Of a DNA stretch of 64,000 nucleotides, positions 35,285 through 44,388 are shown piece by piece. The stretch's first letter is position 1. Each line of letters begins with the position of its first letter. A program made the translations under genes and the position numbers. The notes under the pieces are model-generated. The model made no database searches. It was not told where the DNA came from and saw only the letters and a list, made by a program, of their open reading frames with translations. Origin of the DNA: Citrobacter tructae (lineage in GTDB: Bacteria > Pseudomonadota > Gammaproteobacteria > Enterobacterales > Enterobacteriaceae). The stretch lies in the NCBI RefSeq assembly GCF_004684345.1, contig NZ_CP038469.1, forward strand, positions 372,001 to 436,000, in the 5' to 3' direction.

Positions 35285-36498
35285 ATATCCTGCAATTTAA
35301 TGTCCGACTGGCAGAAGGTGGAGCGGCAGGGGTGGCGCTGGATTTGCACCTGCGGGCGCTAGAGCAAGGGCTGTCGTCGCGCTTTATCTATGGCTACGGA
35401 AAAGGCGGTAAGAAAAACGTCAGCCACAATCACTATCCGCAAGTGTTCAAGCATACGCCGCGTCTGACCTCGGCGATGAATATTGCGCTGTTTCGCCTCG
35501 CGAACCGCGACCTGTTTGGCAACCTCGATAATTTGTATCGCACCGTCACCCGGACCAAAGGCCTGCTGGTACTGCATTTTCACGTGCTGCACAGCTACTG
35601 GCTGAATCTGGAAGAGGTGGTGGCATTTTGCCAAAAGGTGCAGGCGCATAAACCGGATATTACTTTTGTCTGGACGCTGCACGATCACTGGAGCGTCACC
35701 GGGCGCTGTGCGTTTACGGACGGTTGCGAAGGCTGGAAAACGGGTTGTCAGCAATGCCCGACGCTGAGCAATTATCCCCCGGTAAAAATCGATAAAGCGC
35801 ATCAGCAGCTGCCTGGAAAGCGCCAGATGTTCCGCGCCATGCTGGCGTTGGGCTGTCAGTTTATCTCTCCCAGCCAGCACGTAGCCGACGCGTTTAACAG
35901 CCTGTACGGCGCAGGGCGCTGTGCCATTATCAACAACGGGATAGATGTCGCGACCGAAGCCATTCTTTGCGATCTGCCGCTGGCTGACGATCCTCGCAGC
36001 AGGCCGAAAATCGCCATTGTGGCCCACGACCTGCGCTATGACGGGAAAACCTGCCAGCAACTGGTGAGGCAGATGATGGCGCTCGGCGACAGGATTGAGC
36101 TGCATACCTTCGGCAAATTCTCGCCGTTTAGCGGCGCAAATGTGATTAATCACGGATTTGAAACCGACAAGCGTACGCTGATGAACGCGCTTAATCAGAT
36201 GGATGGGCTGGTTTTCAGCTCGCGGGTGGATAACTATCCGTTGATTTTATGCGAAGCGCTTTCTATCGGTGTGCCAGTGATTGCCACGCACAGCGAGGCG
36301 GCGCAGGAAGTGCTGGCGAAATCGGGGGGGAAAACCTTCAGCGAAGAAGATGTCCTGCAACTGGTGCAGCGGAATAAAGCGGAGATCGCGCAGGCGGTAT
36401 TCGGCACGTCGCTTGCGGCATTTCGTCAGCGCAGCCGAAGCGCCTACAGCGGTCAACAGATGCTGGAGGAATATGTCTCGTTCTATCAGAATCTGTAG
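35281..36498 (+). CDS. wcaC: WcaC, colanic acid glycosyltransferase (GT4)
   Basis: 405 residues with a GT-B fold: N-terminal MNILQFNVRLAEGGAAGVALDLH with the acceptor-side glycine motif, and the C-terminal donor site YPLILCEALSIGVPVIATHSEAAQEVL (~320-345), with E at the EX7E position. It transfers a sugar during colanic acid repeat-unit assembly. Its 3' end overlaps wcaD by 26 bases. Confidence 0.94.
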   Translation: MNILQFNVRLAEGGAAGVALDLHLRALEQGLSSRFIYGYGKGGKKNVSHNHYPQVFKHTPRLTSAMNIALFRLANRDLFGNLDNLYRTVTRTKGLLVLHFHVLHSYWLNLEEVVAFCQKVQAHKPDITFVWTLHDHWSVTGRCAFTDGCEGWKTGCQQCPTLSNYPPVKIDKAHQQLPGKRQMFRAMLALGCQFISPSQHVADAFNSLYGAGRCAIINNGIDVATEAILCDLPLADDPRSRPKIAIVAHDLRYDGKTCQQLVRQMMALGDRIELHTFGKFSPFSGANVINHGFETDKRTLMNALNQMDGLVFSSRVDNYPLILCEALSIGVPVIATHSEAAQEVLAKSGGKTFSEEDVLQLVQRNKAEIAQAVFGTSLAAFRQRSRSAYSGQQMLEEYVSFYQNL

Positions 36499-37690
36499 CT
36501 ACCTGGTGCTACCGCTGCTCTATTTGCTGGTCAACGTCAAAATAGCGCAACTGGGGGAAAGCTTTCCGGTCACCGTCGTCACTTTTTTGCCGCTCCTGCT
36601 GTTGCTGTTTGTCGAGCGCATTAATATCAAAAAACTGCTGATTGCGCTGGGGACTGGCAGTGGGTTGACTGCCTTTAACTACCTGTTTGGTCAGTCGCTG
36701 GACGCCAGCAAGTATGTGACTTCTACCATGCTGTTTGTCTATACGGTGATCATTATTGGCATGGTCTGGAGTATTCGCTTCAAAACCGTCTCCCCGCATA
36801 ACTATCGTAAGATTTTGCGTTTTTTCTGGCTGGTGGTCGGACTGGTGGTCGCGCTTGCTGCGGTTGAGATGGCGCAGATTATTCTCACCGGCGGCAGCAG
36901 TTTAATGGAAGTAATTTCGAAATATCTTATTTACAGCAACAGCTATGTTCTGAACTTTATTAAATTTGGTGGTAAGCGTACCACTGCACTTTATTTCGAA
37001 CCCGCGTTCTTTGCTCTGGCGTTAATCTCAATTTGGCTCAGTATCAAACAGTTTGGTATCAAAACGCCTAAGACCGATGCTATGATTCTGACCGGGGTAA
37101 TATTATCAGGGTCGTTTTCAGGGGTAATGACGTTTATTTTATTTTATCTACTGGAATGGGCGTTTCAGTATCTGAATAAAGAGGCGATAAAAAAGAAGTT
37201 ACCGTTGGCAATAATCTCGCTCAGCGTGTTTATGGTCGGTGTGGTGTTTGCCTTTCCCTATATTGCAACCCGACTTGGCGATTTAGGTACGGAAGGGTCA
37301 TCATCGTATTATCGTATTGTTGGGCCGCTGGTGATGGTCGTTTATTCATTACTCAATGTTGATGGCGTAGTCAGATTTGGTTCACTTTATGAATATGTAG
37401 CGTCATTCGGAATCTTTAACGGTGCAGATGTCGGTAAAACAATAGACAATGGATTATATCTACTGATTATTTATTTTTCATGGTTTGCCGTAGTATTAGC
37501 GCTATGGTACATGGGGAAAGTTCTGAAAATGATGCTAAATGCGTTTGGCAATAATCAGAATTATCGGGTGCAGCTTTATCTTTTTACACCGTTGTCGCTG
37601 TTTTTTACCGGCTCCGTATTTAGTCCAGAATATGCTTTTTTAATTGTTTGTCCGTTTATTTTGCGCAAGGCGCTGAATATCGCGAGGTAA
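36473..37690 (+). CDS. wcaD: WcaD, colanic acid polymerase (Wzy-type)
   Basis: 405 residues from the ATG at 36473, with about ten hydrophobic segments, beginning SIRICSYLVLPLLYLLVNVKI. Wzy-type polymerase that links repeat units in the periplasm. The start is fixed by GGAGGA just upstream and by the family length. The frame is open further upstream, but that part only shadows wcaC. Confidence 0.94.
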   Translation: MSRSIRICSYLVLPLLYLLVNVKIAQLGESFPVTVVTFLPLLLLLFVERINIKKLLIALGTGSGLTAFNYLFGQSLDASKYVTSTMLFVYTVIIIGMVWSIRFKTVSPHNYRKILRFFWLVVGLVVALAAVEMAQIILTGGSSLMEVISKYLIYSNSYVLNFIKFGGKRTTALYFEPAFFALALISIWLSIKQFGIKTPKTDAMILTGVILSGSFSGVMTFILFYLLEWAFQYLNKEAIKKKLPLAIISLSVFMVGVVFAFPYIATRLGDLGTEGSSSYYRIVGPLVMVVYSLLNVDGVVRFGSLYEYVASFGIFNGADVGKTIDNGLYLLIIYFSWFAVVLALWYMGKVLKMMLNAFGNNQNYRVQLYLFTPLSLFFTGSVFSPEYAFLIVCPFILRKALNIAR

Positions 37691-37695
37691 TTCAT

Positions 37696-38442
37696 ATGTT
37701 GCTCACTATTATCACCGTCGCTTTTCGTAATCTGGAGGGGATTGTCAAAACCCACGCGTCGTTAGCACATCTGGCGCAAGCGGGCGACATCAGCTTTGAA
37801 TGGATTGTCGTTGATGGCGGTTCCGCCGACGGCACGCAGGAATTCCTGGAAAACCTCAACGGTGAGAACAGGTTACGGTTTATCAGTGAGCCAGATAACG
37901 GCATCTATGATGCGATGAACAAAGGTATTGCCATGGCGCGCGGGCGGTTTGCACTGTTCCTAAACTCCGGGGATATTCTGCATGCGGATGCCGCGCATTT
38001 TATTCGTCAGCTCAAAACACAAAGCGATAAGGTGATGGTGATTGGCGATGCGCTGTTGGATTTTGGCGCAGGGTATAAAATTAAGCGCCGCGCCAAGCCT
38101 GGTTGGTATATTTATCACAGTCTGCCGGCCAGTCATCAGGCGATATTTTTTCCGGTCAGCGGACTTCAGGCTTGGCGATACGATCTGCAATATAAAGTGT
38201 CGTCTGATTATGCGCTGGCGGCCAGATTATATAAATCCGGTTATGCCTTCAAAAAAATAAGTGGACTGGTCTCTGAGTTTTCTATGGGCGGCGTATCGAC
38301 GACAAATAATCTGCAGCTATGTCGGGATGCCAAAAAAGTCCAGCGACAAATATTACATATGCCAGGTTTTTTGGTCGGTTTGTCAGAACATTTACGCCTG
38401 CGCACCACCGGCAAGACAAAAACCTTATATGGCAAAACGTAA
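37696..38442 (+). CDS. wcaE: WcaE, colanic acid glycosyltransferase (GT2)
   Basis: 248 residues. GT2 GT-A fold: MLLTIITVAFRNLEGIVKTH, the nucleotide-binding VVDGGSADGT, and the DxD-like NSGD near residue 95. The ATG at 37696 matches the family start; the longer frame overlaps wcaD. Probably a fucosyl- or galactosyltransferase of the colanic acid unit; the exact bond is not visible in sequence. Confidence 0.94.
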   Translation: MLLTIITVAFRNLEGIVKTHASLAHLAQAGDISFEWIVVDGGSADGTQEFLENLNGENRLRFISEPDNGIYDAMNKGIAMARGRFALFLNSGDILHADAAHFIRQLKTQSDKVMVIGDALLDFGAGYKIKRRAKPGWYIYHSLPASHQAIFFPVSGLQAWRYDLQYKVSSDYALAARLYKSGYAFKKISGLVSEFSMGGVSTTNNLQLCRDAKKVQRQILHMPGFLVGLSEHLRLRTTGKTKTLYGKT

Positions 38443-38451
38443 AGGCAAAAC

Positions 38452-39006
38452 ATGCAGGATTTAAATGGCTTCACTGTGCCAAAAGGCTTTCGCGGCGGCG
38501 GCACGATTAAAGTGCAGTTATGGTGGGCGGTACAGGCAACATTATTTCGACTGTCGCCGCAGGTGATGTATCGCTGGCGTGCGTTCTTATTACGAATGTT
38601 TGGCGCGAAAATAGGAAAAAACGTAGTTATTCGACCTTCAGTAAAAATTACCTATCCGTGGAAATTAACCCTGGGAGATTACGCCTGGGTCGGTGATGAC
38701 GCTGTGTTATATACGCTGGGTAATATTACGATTGGTGCGAACGCAGTTATTTCGCAGAAAAGTTATTTATGCACCGGGAGTCATGATTATGCCAGTCCGC
38801 ATTTTGATATTAACTCCATGCCAATTGTGATTGGCGAGAAATGCTGGCTGGCGACAGATGTTTTTGTCGCACCCGGCGTGACGATTGGTGCGGGCACCGT
38901 CGTCGGGGCGCGAAGCAGCGTTTTTAAATCGCTGCCCGCCAATGCCGTTTGTCGGGGTAATCCCGCAGTTGTGACGCGCGAACGCGTTGAGAAAGTTACT
39001 CCCTGA
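38452..39006 (+). CDS. wcaF: WcaF, colanic acid acetyltransferase
   Basis: 184 residues, a hexapeptide-repeat acyltransferase of the NodL/maltose-acetyltransferase type. The features are an active-site histidine in CTGSHDY and repeats IGEKCWLATDVFVAPGVTIGAGTVVGARSSV with the PANAVCRGNPA ending. It O-acetylates the repeat unit. It lies 9 bases after wcaE and 24 bases before gmd. Confidence 0.94.
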   Translation: MQDLNGFTVPKGFRGGGTIKVQLWWAVQATLFRLSPQVMYRWRAFLLRMFGAKIGKNVVIRPSVKITYPWKLTLGDYAWVGDDAVLYTLGNITIGANAVISQKSYLCTGSHDYASPHFDINSMPIVIGEKCWLATDVFVAPGVTIGAGTVVGARSSVFKSLPANAVCRGNPAVVTRERVEKVTP

Positions 39007-39030
39007 GGGGATCATTTAAGAGGTGAAAAC

Positions 39031-40152
39031 ATGTCAAAAGTCGCTCTCATTACTGGCGTAACCGGGCAGGATGGTTCTTACCTGGCAGAACTTCTTCTGG
39101 AAAAAGGTTATGAAGTTCATGGTATTAAACGTCGTGCGTCGTCGTTTAATACCGAGCGCGTGGACCACATCTATCAGGACCCGCACTCGGGTAATCCAAA
39201 ATTTCATCTGCACTATGGCGATCTGACGGATACCTCCAACCTGACCCGTATTTTACAGGAAGTTCAGCCGGATGAAGTCTACAACCTCGGGGCCATGAGC
39301 CACGTGGCAGTGTCGTTTGAGTCACCGGAATATACCGCTGATGTCGATGCGATCGGTACGCTGCGCCTGCTGGAGGCGATTCGCTTCCTCGGTCTGGAAA
39401 AGAAAACCCGCTTCTATCAGGCCTCCACGTCGGAATTGTACGGTCTGGTGCAGGAAACGCCGCAGAAAGAGACCACGCCTTTCTACCCGCGCTCTCCGTA
39501 TGCCGTCGCCAAACTGTACGCCTACTGGATCACCGTCAATTACCGTGAGTCTTACGGTATGTTCGCCTGCAACGGCATTCTGTTTAACCATGAATCTCCG
39601 CGCCGGGGGGAAACGTTCGTTACCCGTAAGATTACCCGCGCGATTGCCAACATCGCGCAGGGGCTGGAGTCGTGCCTGTATCTCGGCAATATGGACTCCC
39701 TGCGTGACTGGGGTCATGCGAAAGATTACGTGCGGATGCAGTGGATGATGCTGCAGCAGGACCAGCCGGAAGATTTTGTCATTGCCACCGGGGTGCAGTA
39801 CTCCGTTCGCCAGTTTGTTGAGATGGCGGCCGCGCAGTTGGGCATTAAATTGCGCTTTGAAGGCCATGGCGTTGAGGAGAAAGGCATTGTCGTCTCGGTA
39901 ACCGGGCATGATGCGCCGGGCGTGAAGCCGGGCGACGTGATGATTGCGGTTGATCCGCGCTATTTCCGTCCGGCAGAGGTAGAAACGCTGCTTGGCGACC
40001 CGGCGAAGGCGCACGACAAACTGGGCTGGAAGCCAGAAATCACTCTGCGCCAGATGATCACCGAAATGGTTGCCACTGACCTGGAAGCGGCGAAGAAGCA
40101 TTCCCTGCTGAAATCTCACGGCTATGAGGTCGCCATCGCGCTGGAGTACTAA
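39031..40152 (+). CDS. gmd: GDP-mannose 4,6-dehydratase (colanic acid copy)
   Basis: 373 residues of the short-chain dehydrogenase/reductase family. It has the NADP-binding ITGVTGQDG near residues 7-15 and the catalytic set T133, E135, Y157, K161 (STSELYG; YAVAKLYAYW). It converts GDP-mannose to GDP-4-keto-6-deoxymannose, the first step to GDP-L-fucose. A second, AT-richer copy lies at 62562-63680 and is nearly identical over the first ~260 residues. Confidence 0.97.
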   Translation: MSKVALITGVTGQDGSYLAELLLEKGYEVHGIKRRASSFNTERVDHIYQDPHSGNPKFHLHYGDLTDTSNLTRILQEVQPDEVYNLGAMSHVAVSFESPEYTADVDAIGTLRLLEAIRFLGLEKKTRFYQASTSELYGLVQETPQKETTPFYPRSPYAVAKLYAYWITVNYRESYGMFACNGILFNHESPRRGETFVTRKITRAIANIAQGLESCLYLGNMDSLRDWGHAKDYVRMQWMMLQQDQPEDFVIATGVQYSVRQFVEMAAAQLGIKLRFEGHGVEEKGIVVSVTGHDAPGVKPGDVMIAVDPRYFRPAEVETLLGDPAKAHDKLGWKPEITLRQMITEMVATDLEAAKKHSLLKSHGYEVAIALEY

Positions 40153-40154
40153 GG

Positions 40155-41120
40155 ATGTTGAAACAACGTATTTTTGTGGCGGGCCATCGCGGGATGGTGG
40201 GGGCAGCCATCGTCAGACTGCTGGCCCTGCGCGATAACGTGGAACTGGTAGTGCGTACCCGTGACGAACTCAACCTGCTTGATGCACACGCGGTGCAGCA
40301 GTTTTTTGCCACTGAACGTATCGACCAGGTGTACCTGGCGGCGGCTAAGGTGGGCGGGATTGTGGCAAATAACACCTATCCTGCTGATTTTATTTACGAA
40401 AATATGATGATTGAGAGCAATATCATTCACGCGGCGCACAGTCACAACGTGAATAAGCTGTTGTTCCTCGGGTCATCCTGCATCTATCCGAAGATGGCCA
40501 ACCAGCCGATGCGCGAAAGCGAACTGCTGCAGGGAACGCTTGAGGCCACTAACGAACCCTACGCGATTGCCAAAATCGCCGGGATCAAACTGTGCGAGTC
40601 GTATAACCGCCAGTATGGCCGCGATTACCGCTCGGTGATGCCGACCAACCTGTACGGGCCGCAGGACAACTTTCATCCAAGCAACTCGCACGTGATCCCG
40701 GCGTTGCTGCGCCGCTTTCATGAAGCCTGTGAGCACAATACGCCGGACGTGATGGTGTGGGGGAGTGGAACGCCGATGCGCGAGTTTCTGCACGTGGATG
40801 ACATGGCAGCTGCCAGTATCCACGTGATGGAACTGGACCGCGAAGTCTGGCAGGAACACACCCAGCCGATGCTGTCGCACATCAACGTGGGAACCGGCGT
40901 GGACTGCACCATTCGCGAACTGGCGCAGACGGTTGCGAAGGTAGTGGGCTACAAAGGTCGCGTGGTGTTTGACGCGAGCAAACCCGACGGCACGCCGCGT
41001 AAATTGCTGGACGTCACGCGGCTGCACCAGTTGGGCTGGTATCACGAGGTGTCACTGGAGGCCGGGCTTGCCAGTACGTATCAGTGGTTTCTTGAAAATC
41101 AGCAACGGTACCGGGGGTAA
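40155..41120 (+). CDS. fcl: GDP-L-fucose synthase (colanic acid copy)
   Basis: 321 residues, bifunctional 3,5-epimerase/4-reductase (WcaG). NADP motif VAGHRGMVGAA at 8-18, catalytic S107, C109 (GSSCIYPK), Y136 and K140 (YAIAKIAG). It completes GDP-L-fucose synthesis from the Gmd product. It starts 2 bases after gmd. A second copy begins at 63684. Confidence 0.97.
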   Translation: MLKQRIFVAGHRGMVGAAIVRLLALRDNVELVVRTRDELNLLDAHAVQQFFATERIDQVYLAAAKVGGIVANNTYPADFIYENMMIESNIIHAAHSHNVNKLLFLGSSCIYPKMANQPMRESELLQGTLEATNEPYAIAKIAGIKLCESYNRQYGRDYRSVMPTNLYGPQDNFHPSNSHVIPALLRRFHEACEHNTPDVMVWGSGTPMREFLHVDDMAAASIHVMELDREVWQEHTQPMLSHINVGTGVDCTIRELAQTVAKVVGYKGRVVFDASKPDGTPRKLLDVTRLHQLGWYHEVSLEAGLASTYQWFLENQQRYRG

Positions 41121-41122
41121 GC

Positions 41123-41602
41123 ATGTTTTTATGTCATGAAGATTTTGCCACGGTAGTGCGCTGTACTCCGCTGATTTCCATTGATTTGCTGGTGGAAAAT
41201 GCGCGCGGTGAGTTTCTACTTGGACAGCGAACTAATCGCCCAGCTCAAGGGTATTGGTTTGTTCCCGGCGGTCGGGTGCAGAAAGATGAACGGCTTGAGA
41301 GCGCGTTTGAGCGCCTGACGCTGGCGGAACTGGGTTTACGTTTGCCTCTGACTTCCGCGGAGTTTTATGGCGTCTGGCAGCACTTCTATGACGATAACTT
41401 TTCCGGGGATGATTTCTCAACGCATTACGTCGTACTGGGATTTCGTCTGCGGGTGTCGGAAAACGACCTGCAACTGCCCGATGTTCAACATGATGCGTAC
41501 CGCTGGCTGACGCCGCAAGCCGTGCTGGCTGGCGACAACGTCCACGATCACAGCCGGACGTACTTTTTGCCGGAACGCCAGGTCGGGATGTCGGGCTTAT
41601 GA
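41123..41602 (+). CDS. gmm: GDP-mannose mannosyl hydrolase (Nudix)
   Basis: 159 residues. The modified Nudix box GGRVQKDERLESAFERLTLAELGL (residues ~50-73) lacks the usual glutamates (REUXEE becomes ERLTLAEL), which is typical of GDPMH, an enzyme that hydrolyses GDP-mannose and GDP-glucose with inversion at the sugar carbon. It may tune the GDP-sugar supply. It overlaps wcaI by 4 bases. Confidence 0.95.
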   Translation: MFLCHEDFATVVRCTPLISIDLLVENARGEFLLGQRTNRPAQGYWFVPGGRVQKDERLESAFERLTLAELGLRLPLTSAEFYGVWQHFYDDNFSGDDFSTHYVVLGFRLRVSENDLQLPDVQHDAYRWLTPQAVLAGDNVHDHSRTYFLPERQVGMSGL

Positions 41603-42822
41603 AAATTCTGGTGTATGGCATCAATTACTCCCCGGAGCTTACCGGTATCGGCAAGTACACCGGCGAGATGGTCGAGTGGATGGCGCAAGCGGGGCATGAG
41701 GTTCGGGTGATCACTGCGCCGCCTTATTACCCGCAGTGGAAAGTAAATGGTCGTTATTCCGCTTGGCGTTACAGTCGGGAAGAGGGCGAAGCCACCGTTT
41801 GGCGCTGTCCGCTGTATGTGCCAAAGCAGCCCTCAACGTTGAAACGCCTGCTGCATTTAGGCAGTTTTGCCGTGAGCAGTTTTTTCCCGTTAATGGCGCA
41901 GCGGCGCTGGAAGCCCGATCGCATTATTGGCGTAGTGCCGACGTTGTTTTGCACGCCAGGCATGCGCCTACTGGCGAAACTTTCCGGGGCGCGCACGCTG
42001 CTGCACATTCAGGATTACGAAGTTGATGCCATGCTCGGCCTTGGGATGGTCGGGAAAGGCGGAGGCGGAAAAATGGCGACGCTTGCCAGCGCGTTTGAGC
42101 GCAGCGGCCTGCATAACGTCGATTACGTCTCAACCATCTCGCGCTCGATGATGAATAAAGCGCAGGAAAAAGGCGTGGCGCAGGAAAAGGTCATTTTCTT
42201 TCCTAACTGGTCGGAAGTGGCGCGTTTTCGCGAGGTGACCGGGGACGACGGCCAGGCCCTGCGTCAGCAGCTCGGTTTGCCTGAGAATCAAAAAATTATT
42301 CTGTACTCGGGCAACATCGGGGAAAAACAGGGGCTGGAGAGCGTGATTGATGCCGCCGCCGAACTGAGCGCTCAGCCCTGGCTGTTTGTGATTGTCGGAC
42401 AGGGGGGCGGCAAAGCGCGGCTGGAAAACATGGCCCGCGAACGTGGCCTGAATAACGTTAAATTTTTCCCCCTGCAGCCTTATGACGCGCTGCCTGCGCT
42501 GCTAAAGATGGGCGATTGCCATTTAGTGGTGCAAAAGCGCGGCGCGGCGGATGCCGTGCTGCCTTCCAAGCTGACCAATATCCTCGCCGTTGGCGGCAAT
42601 GCGGTGATTACCGCAGAGCCTGAAACCGAACTGGGCCAGCTCTGTGAGAACCATTCGGGGATTGCGGTATGCGTGGAGCCGGAATCGGTGAGCGCGCTGG
42701 TGGCTGGAATTACTCAGGCGCTCTTCATGCCTGAAATCAACACGGTGGCACGTGACTATGCCGAACGCACGCTGGAAAAAGACCGCGTGCTCAGCCAACT
42801 TATTGCAGATATACGGGGATAA
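41599..42822 (+). CDS. wcaI: WcaI, colanic acid glycosyltransferase (GT4)
   Basis: 407 residues, GT-B fold. N-terminal NYSPELTGIGKYTGEMVEWMAQAGHEVRVITAPPYYPQW, and a C-terminal donor-binding domain (KIILYSGNIGEKQGLESVIDAA; ADAVLPSKLTNILAVGG). In E. coli WcaI is proposed to add the fucose that follows glucose on the lipid carrier; I infer the same here. It sits between gmm and manC. Confidence 0.93.
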   Translation: MKILVYGINYSPELTGIGKYTGEMVEWMAQAGHEVRVITAPPYYPQWKVNGRYSAWRYSREEGEATVWRCPLYVPKQPSTLKRLLHLGSFAVSSFFPLMAQRRWKPDRIIGVVPTLFCTPGMRLLAKLSGARTLLHIQDYEVDAMLGLGMVGKGGGGKMATLASAFERSGLHNVDYVSTISRSMMNKAQEKGVAQEKVIFFPNWSEVARFREVTGDDGQALRQQLGLPENQKIILYSGNIGEKQGLESVIDAAAELSAQPWLFVIVGQGGGKARLENMARERGLNNVKFFPLQPYDALPALLKMGDCHLVVQKRGAADAVLPSKLTNILAVGGNAVITAEPETELGQLCENHSGIAVCVEPESVSALVAGITQALFMPEINTVARDYAERTLEKDRVLSQLIADIRG

Positions 42823-42825
42823 ATC

Positions 42826-44262
42826 ATGAGTCAACACACACTCTTTCCGGTCGTGATGGCTGGCGGTTCCGGTAGTCGGCTGTGGCCGCTGTCCCGCGTT
42901 CTATATCCCAAGCAGTTCCTGTGCCTGAAAGGCGATCTCACCATGCTGCAAACTACGATATGCCGTCTGAATGGCGTGGCGTGCGAAAGCCCGGTGGTCA
43001 TCTGCAACGAGCAGCATCGCTTTATTGTTGCCGAGCAGCTTCGACAGCTTAACAAGCTGACCGAAAACATCATTCTTGAACCCGCCGGGCGTAATACCGC
43101 CCCAGCGATTGCGCTGGCCGCTCTGGCGGCAAAACGTCACTGCCCGGACGCTGACCCGCTGATGCTGGTGCTGGCGGCGGATCATGTGATTACTGATGAA
43201 GAGGCATTTCGCGAGGCGGTTCGTAACGCCATGCCGTATGCCGAAGCGGGCAAATTGGTGACGTTTGGCATTGTGCCGGACTCTGCACAGACCGGATATG
43301 GCTATATCCGTCGCGGCGACATCTGCCCCGCAACCACCGATACGGTTGCTTTTGCTGTAGCGCAGTTTGTGGAAAAACCGGATCAGGAAACCGCGCAAGC
43401 CTACGTGGCAAGCGGTGACTATTACTGGAATAGCGGCATGTTTCTGTTCCGTGCCGGGCGCTATTTGGAAGAGCTGGAAAAGTATCGTCCCGATATTCTG
43501 AACGCCTGTGAGAAGGCGATGAGCACGATCGATCCCGATCTCGATTTTATCCGCGTCGATGAAGAGGCGTTTCTCGCCTGCCCGGAGGAGTCGGTGGACT
43601 ATGCGGTGATGGAGCACACCGCAGACGCGGTGGTGATGCCGATGGACGCGGGCTGGAGCGATGTAGGCTCTTGGTCATCGTTGTGGGAGATCAGCGCGCA
43701 TACCGCCGAGGGCAATGTGCATCACGGCGACGTGATTAGCCACAAAACCGAAAACAGCTACGTGTACGCGGAGTCCGGGCTGGTGACTACCGTTGGGGTG
43801 AAAGACCTGGTGGTGGTACAGACCAAAGACGCGGTGCTGATTGCCGATCGCAATGCGGTGCAAGATGTGAAAAAAGTGGTGGAGCAGATTAAAGCGGATG
43901 GCCGCCATGAGCATCATATCCACCGCGAAGTGTATCGCCCGTGGGGCAAATATGACTCTATCGATGCCGGAGAACGTTACCAGGTTAAGCGCATTACCGT
44001 AAAACCTGGCGAAGGGTTGTCGGTGCAGATGCACCATCACCGCGCCGAGCACTGGGTGGTGGTGGCCGGAACGGCGAAGGTGACAATCGATGATGACATC
44101 AAACTGCTCGCGGAAAACGAGTCTGTCTATATTCCGCTGGGGGCGAGGCACTGTCTGGAGAACCCCGGCAAAATTCCGCTCGATCTAATTGAAGTGCGCT
44201 CGGGATCTTACCTCGCAGAGGATGATGTCGTGCGGTTCGCGGATCGCTACGGTCGGGCTTAA
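42826..44262 (+). CDS. manC: Mannose-1-phosphate guanylyltransferase (CpsB)
   Basis: 478 residues. N-terminal nucleotidyltransferase domain with VVMAGGSGSRLWPLSR (~9-24) and FVEKPD; C-terminal cupin (mannose-6-phosphate isomerase type II) from ~360 (RPWGKYDSIDAGERYQVKRI; VQMHHHRAEHW). Makes GDP-mannose for Gmd. It follows wcaI by 3 bases. A REP element separates it from manB. Confidence 0.96.
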   Translation: MSQHTLFPVVMAGGSGSRLWPLSRVLYPKQFLCLKGDLTMLQTTICRLNGVACESPVVICNEQHRFIVAEQLRQLNKLTENIILEPAGRNTAPAIALAALAAKRHCPDADPLMLVLAADHVITDEEAFREAVRNAMPYAEAGKLVTFGIVPDSAQTGYGYIRRGDICPATTDTVAFAVAQFVEKPDQETAQAYVASGDYYWNSGMFLFRAGRYLEELEKYRPDILNACEKAMSTIDPDLDFIRVDEEAFLACPEESVDYAVMEHTADAVVMPMDAGWSDVGSWSSLWEISAHTAEGNVHHGDVISHKTENSYVYAESGLVTTVGVKDLVVVQTKDAVLIADRNAVQDVKKVVEQIKADGRHEHHIHREVYRPWGKYDSIDAGERYQVKRITVKPGEGLSVQMHHHRAEHWVVVAGTAKVTIDDDIKLLAENESVYIPLGARHCLENPGKIPLDLIEVRSGSYLAEDDVVRFADRYGRA

Positions 44263-44277
44263 CACGACATCATCGTT

Positions 44278-44311
44278 GCCGGATGCAGCGTGGACGTCTT
44301 ATCCGGTCTAC
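44278..44311. repeat. REP element between manC and manB
   Basis: A 34-base REP palindrome (GCCGGATGCAGCG...GTCTTATCCGGTCTAC) in the 126-base gap between manC and manB. It may shape mRNA stability inside the colanic acid operon, since the genes on both sides belong to the same pathway. Confidence 0.85.
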
Positions 44312-44388
44312 GAACTAATGGTTATTAATTTTGTGAAAAATATCTCCTGTCGGGAGAGGGCTTTCTGTTGCCTGAAGAAGGATAAATT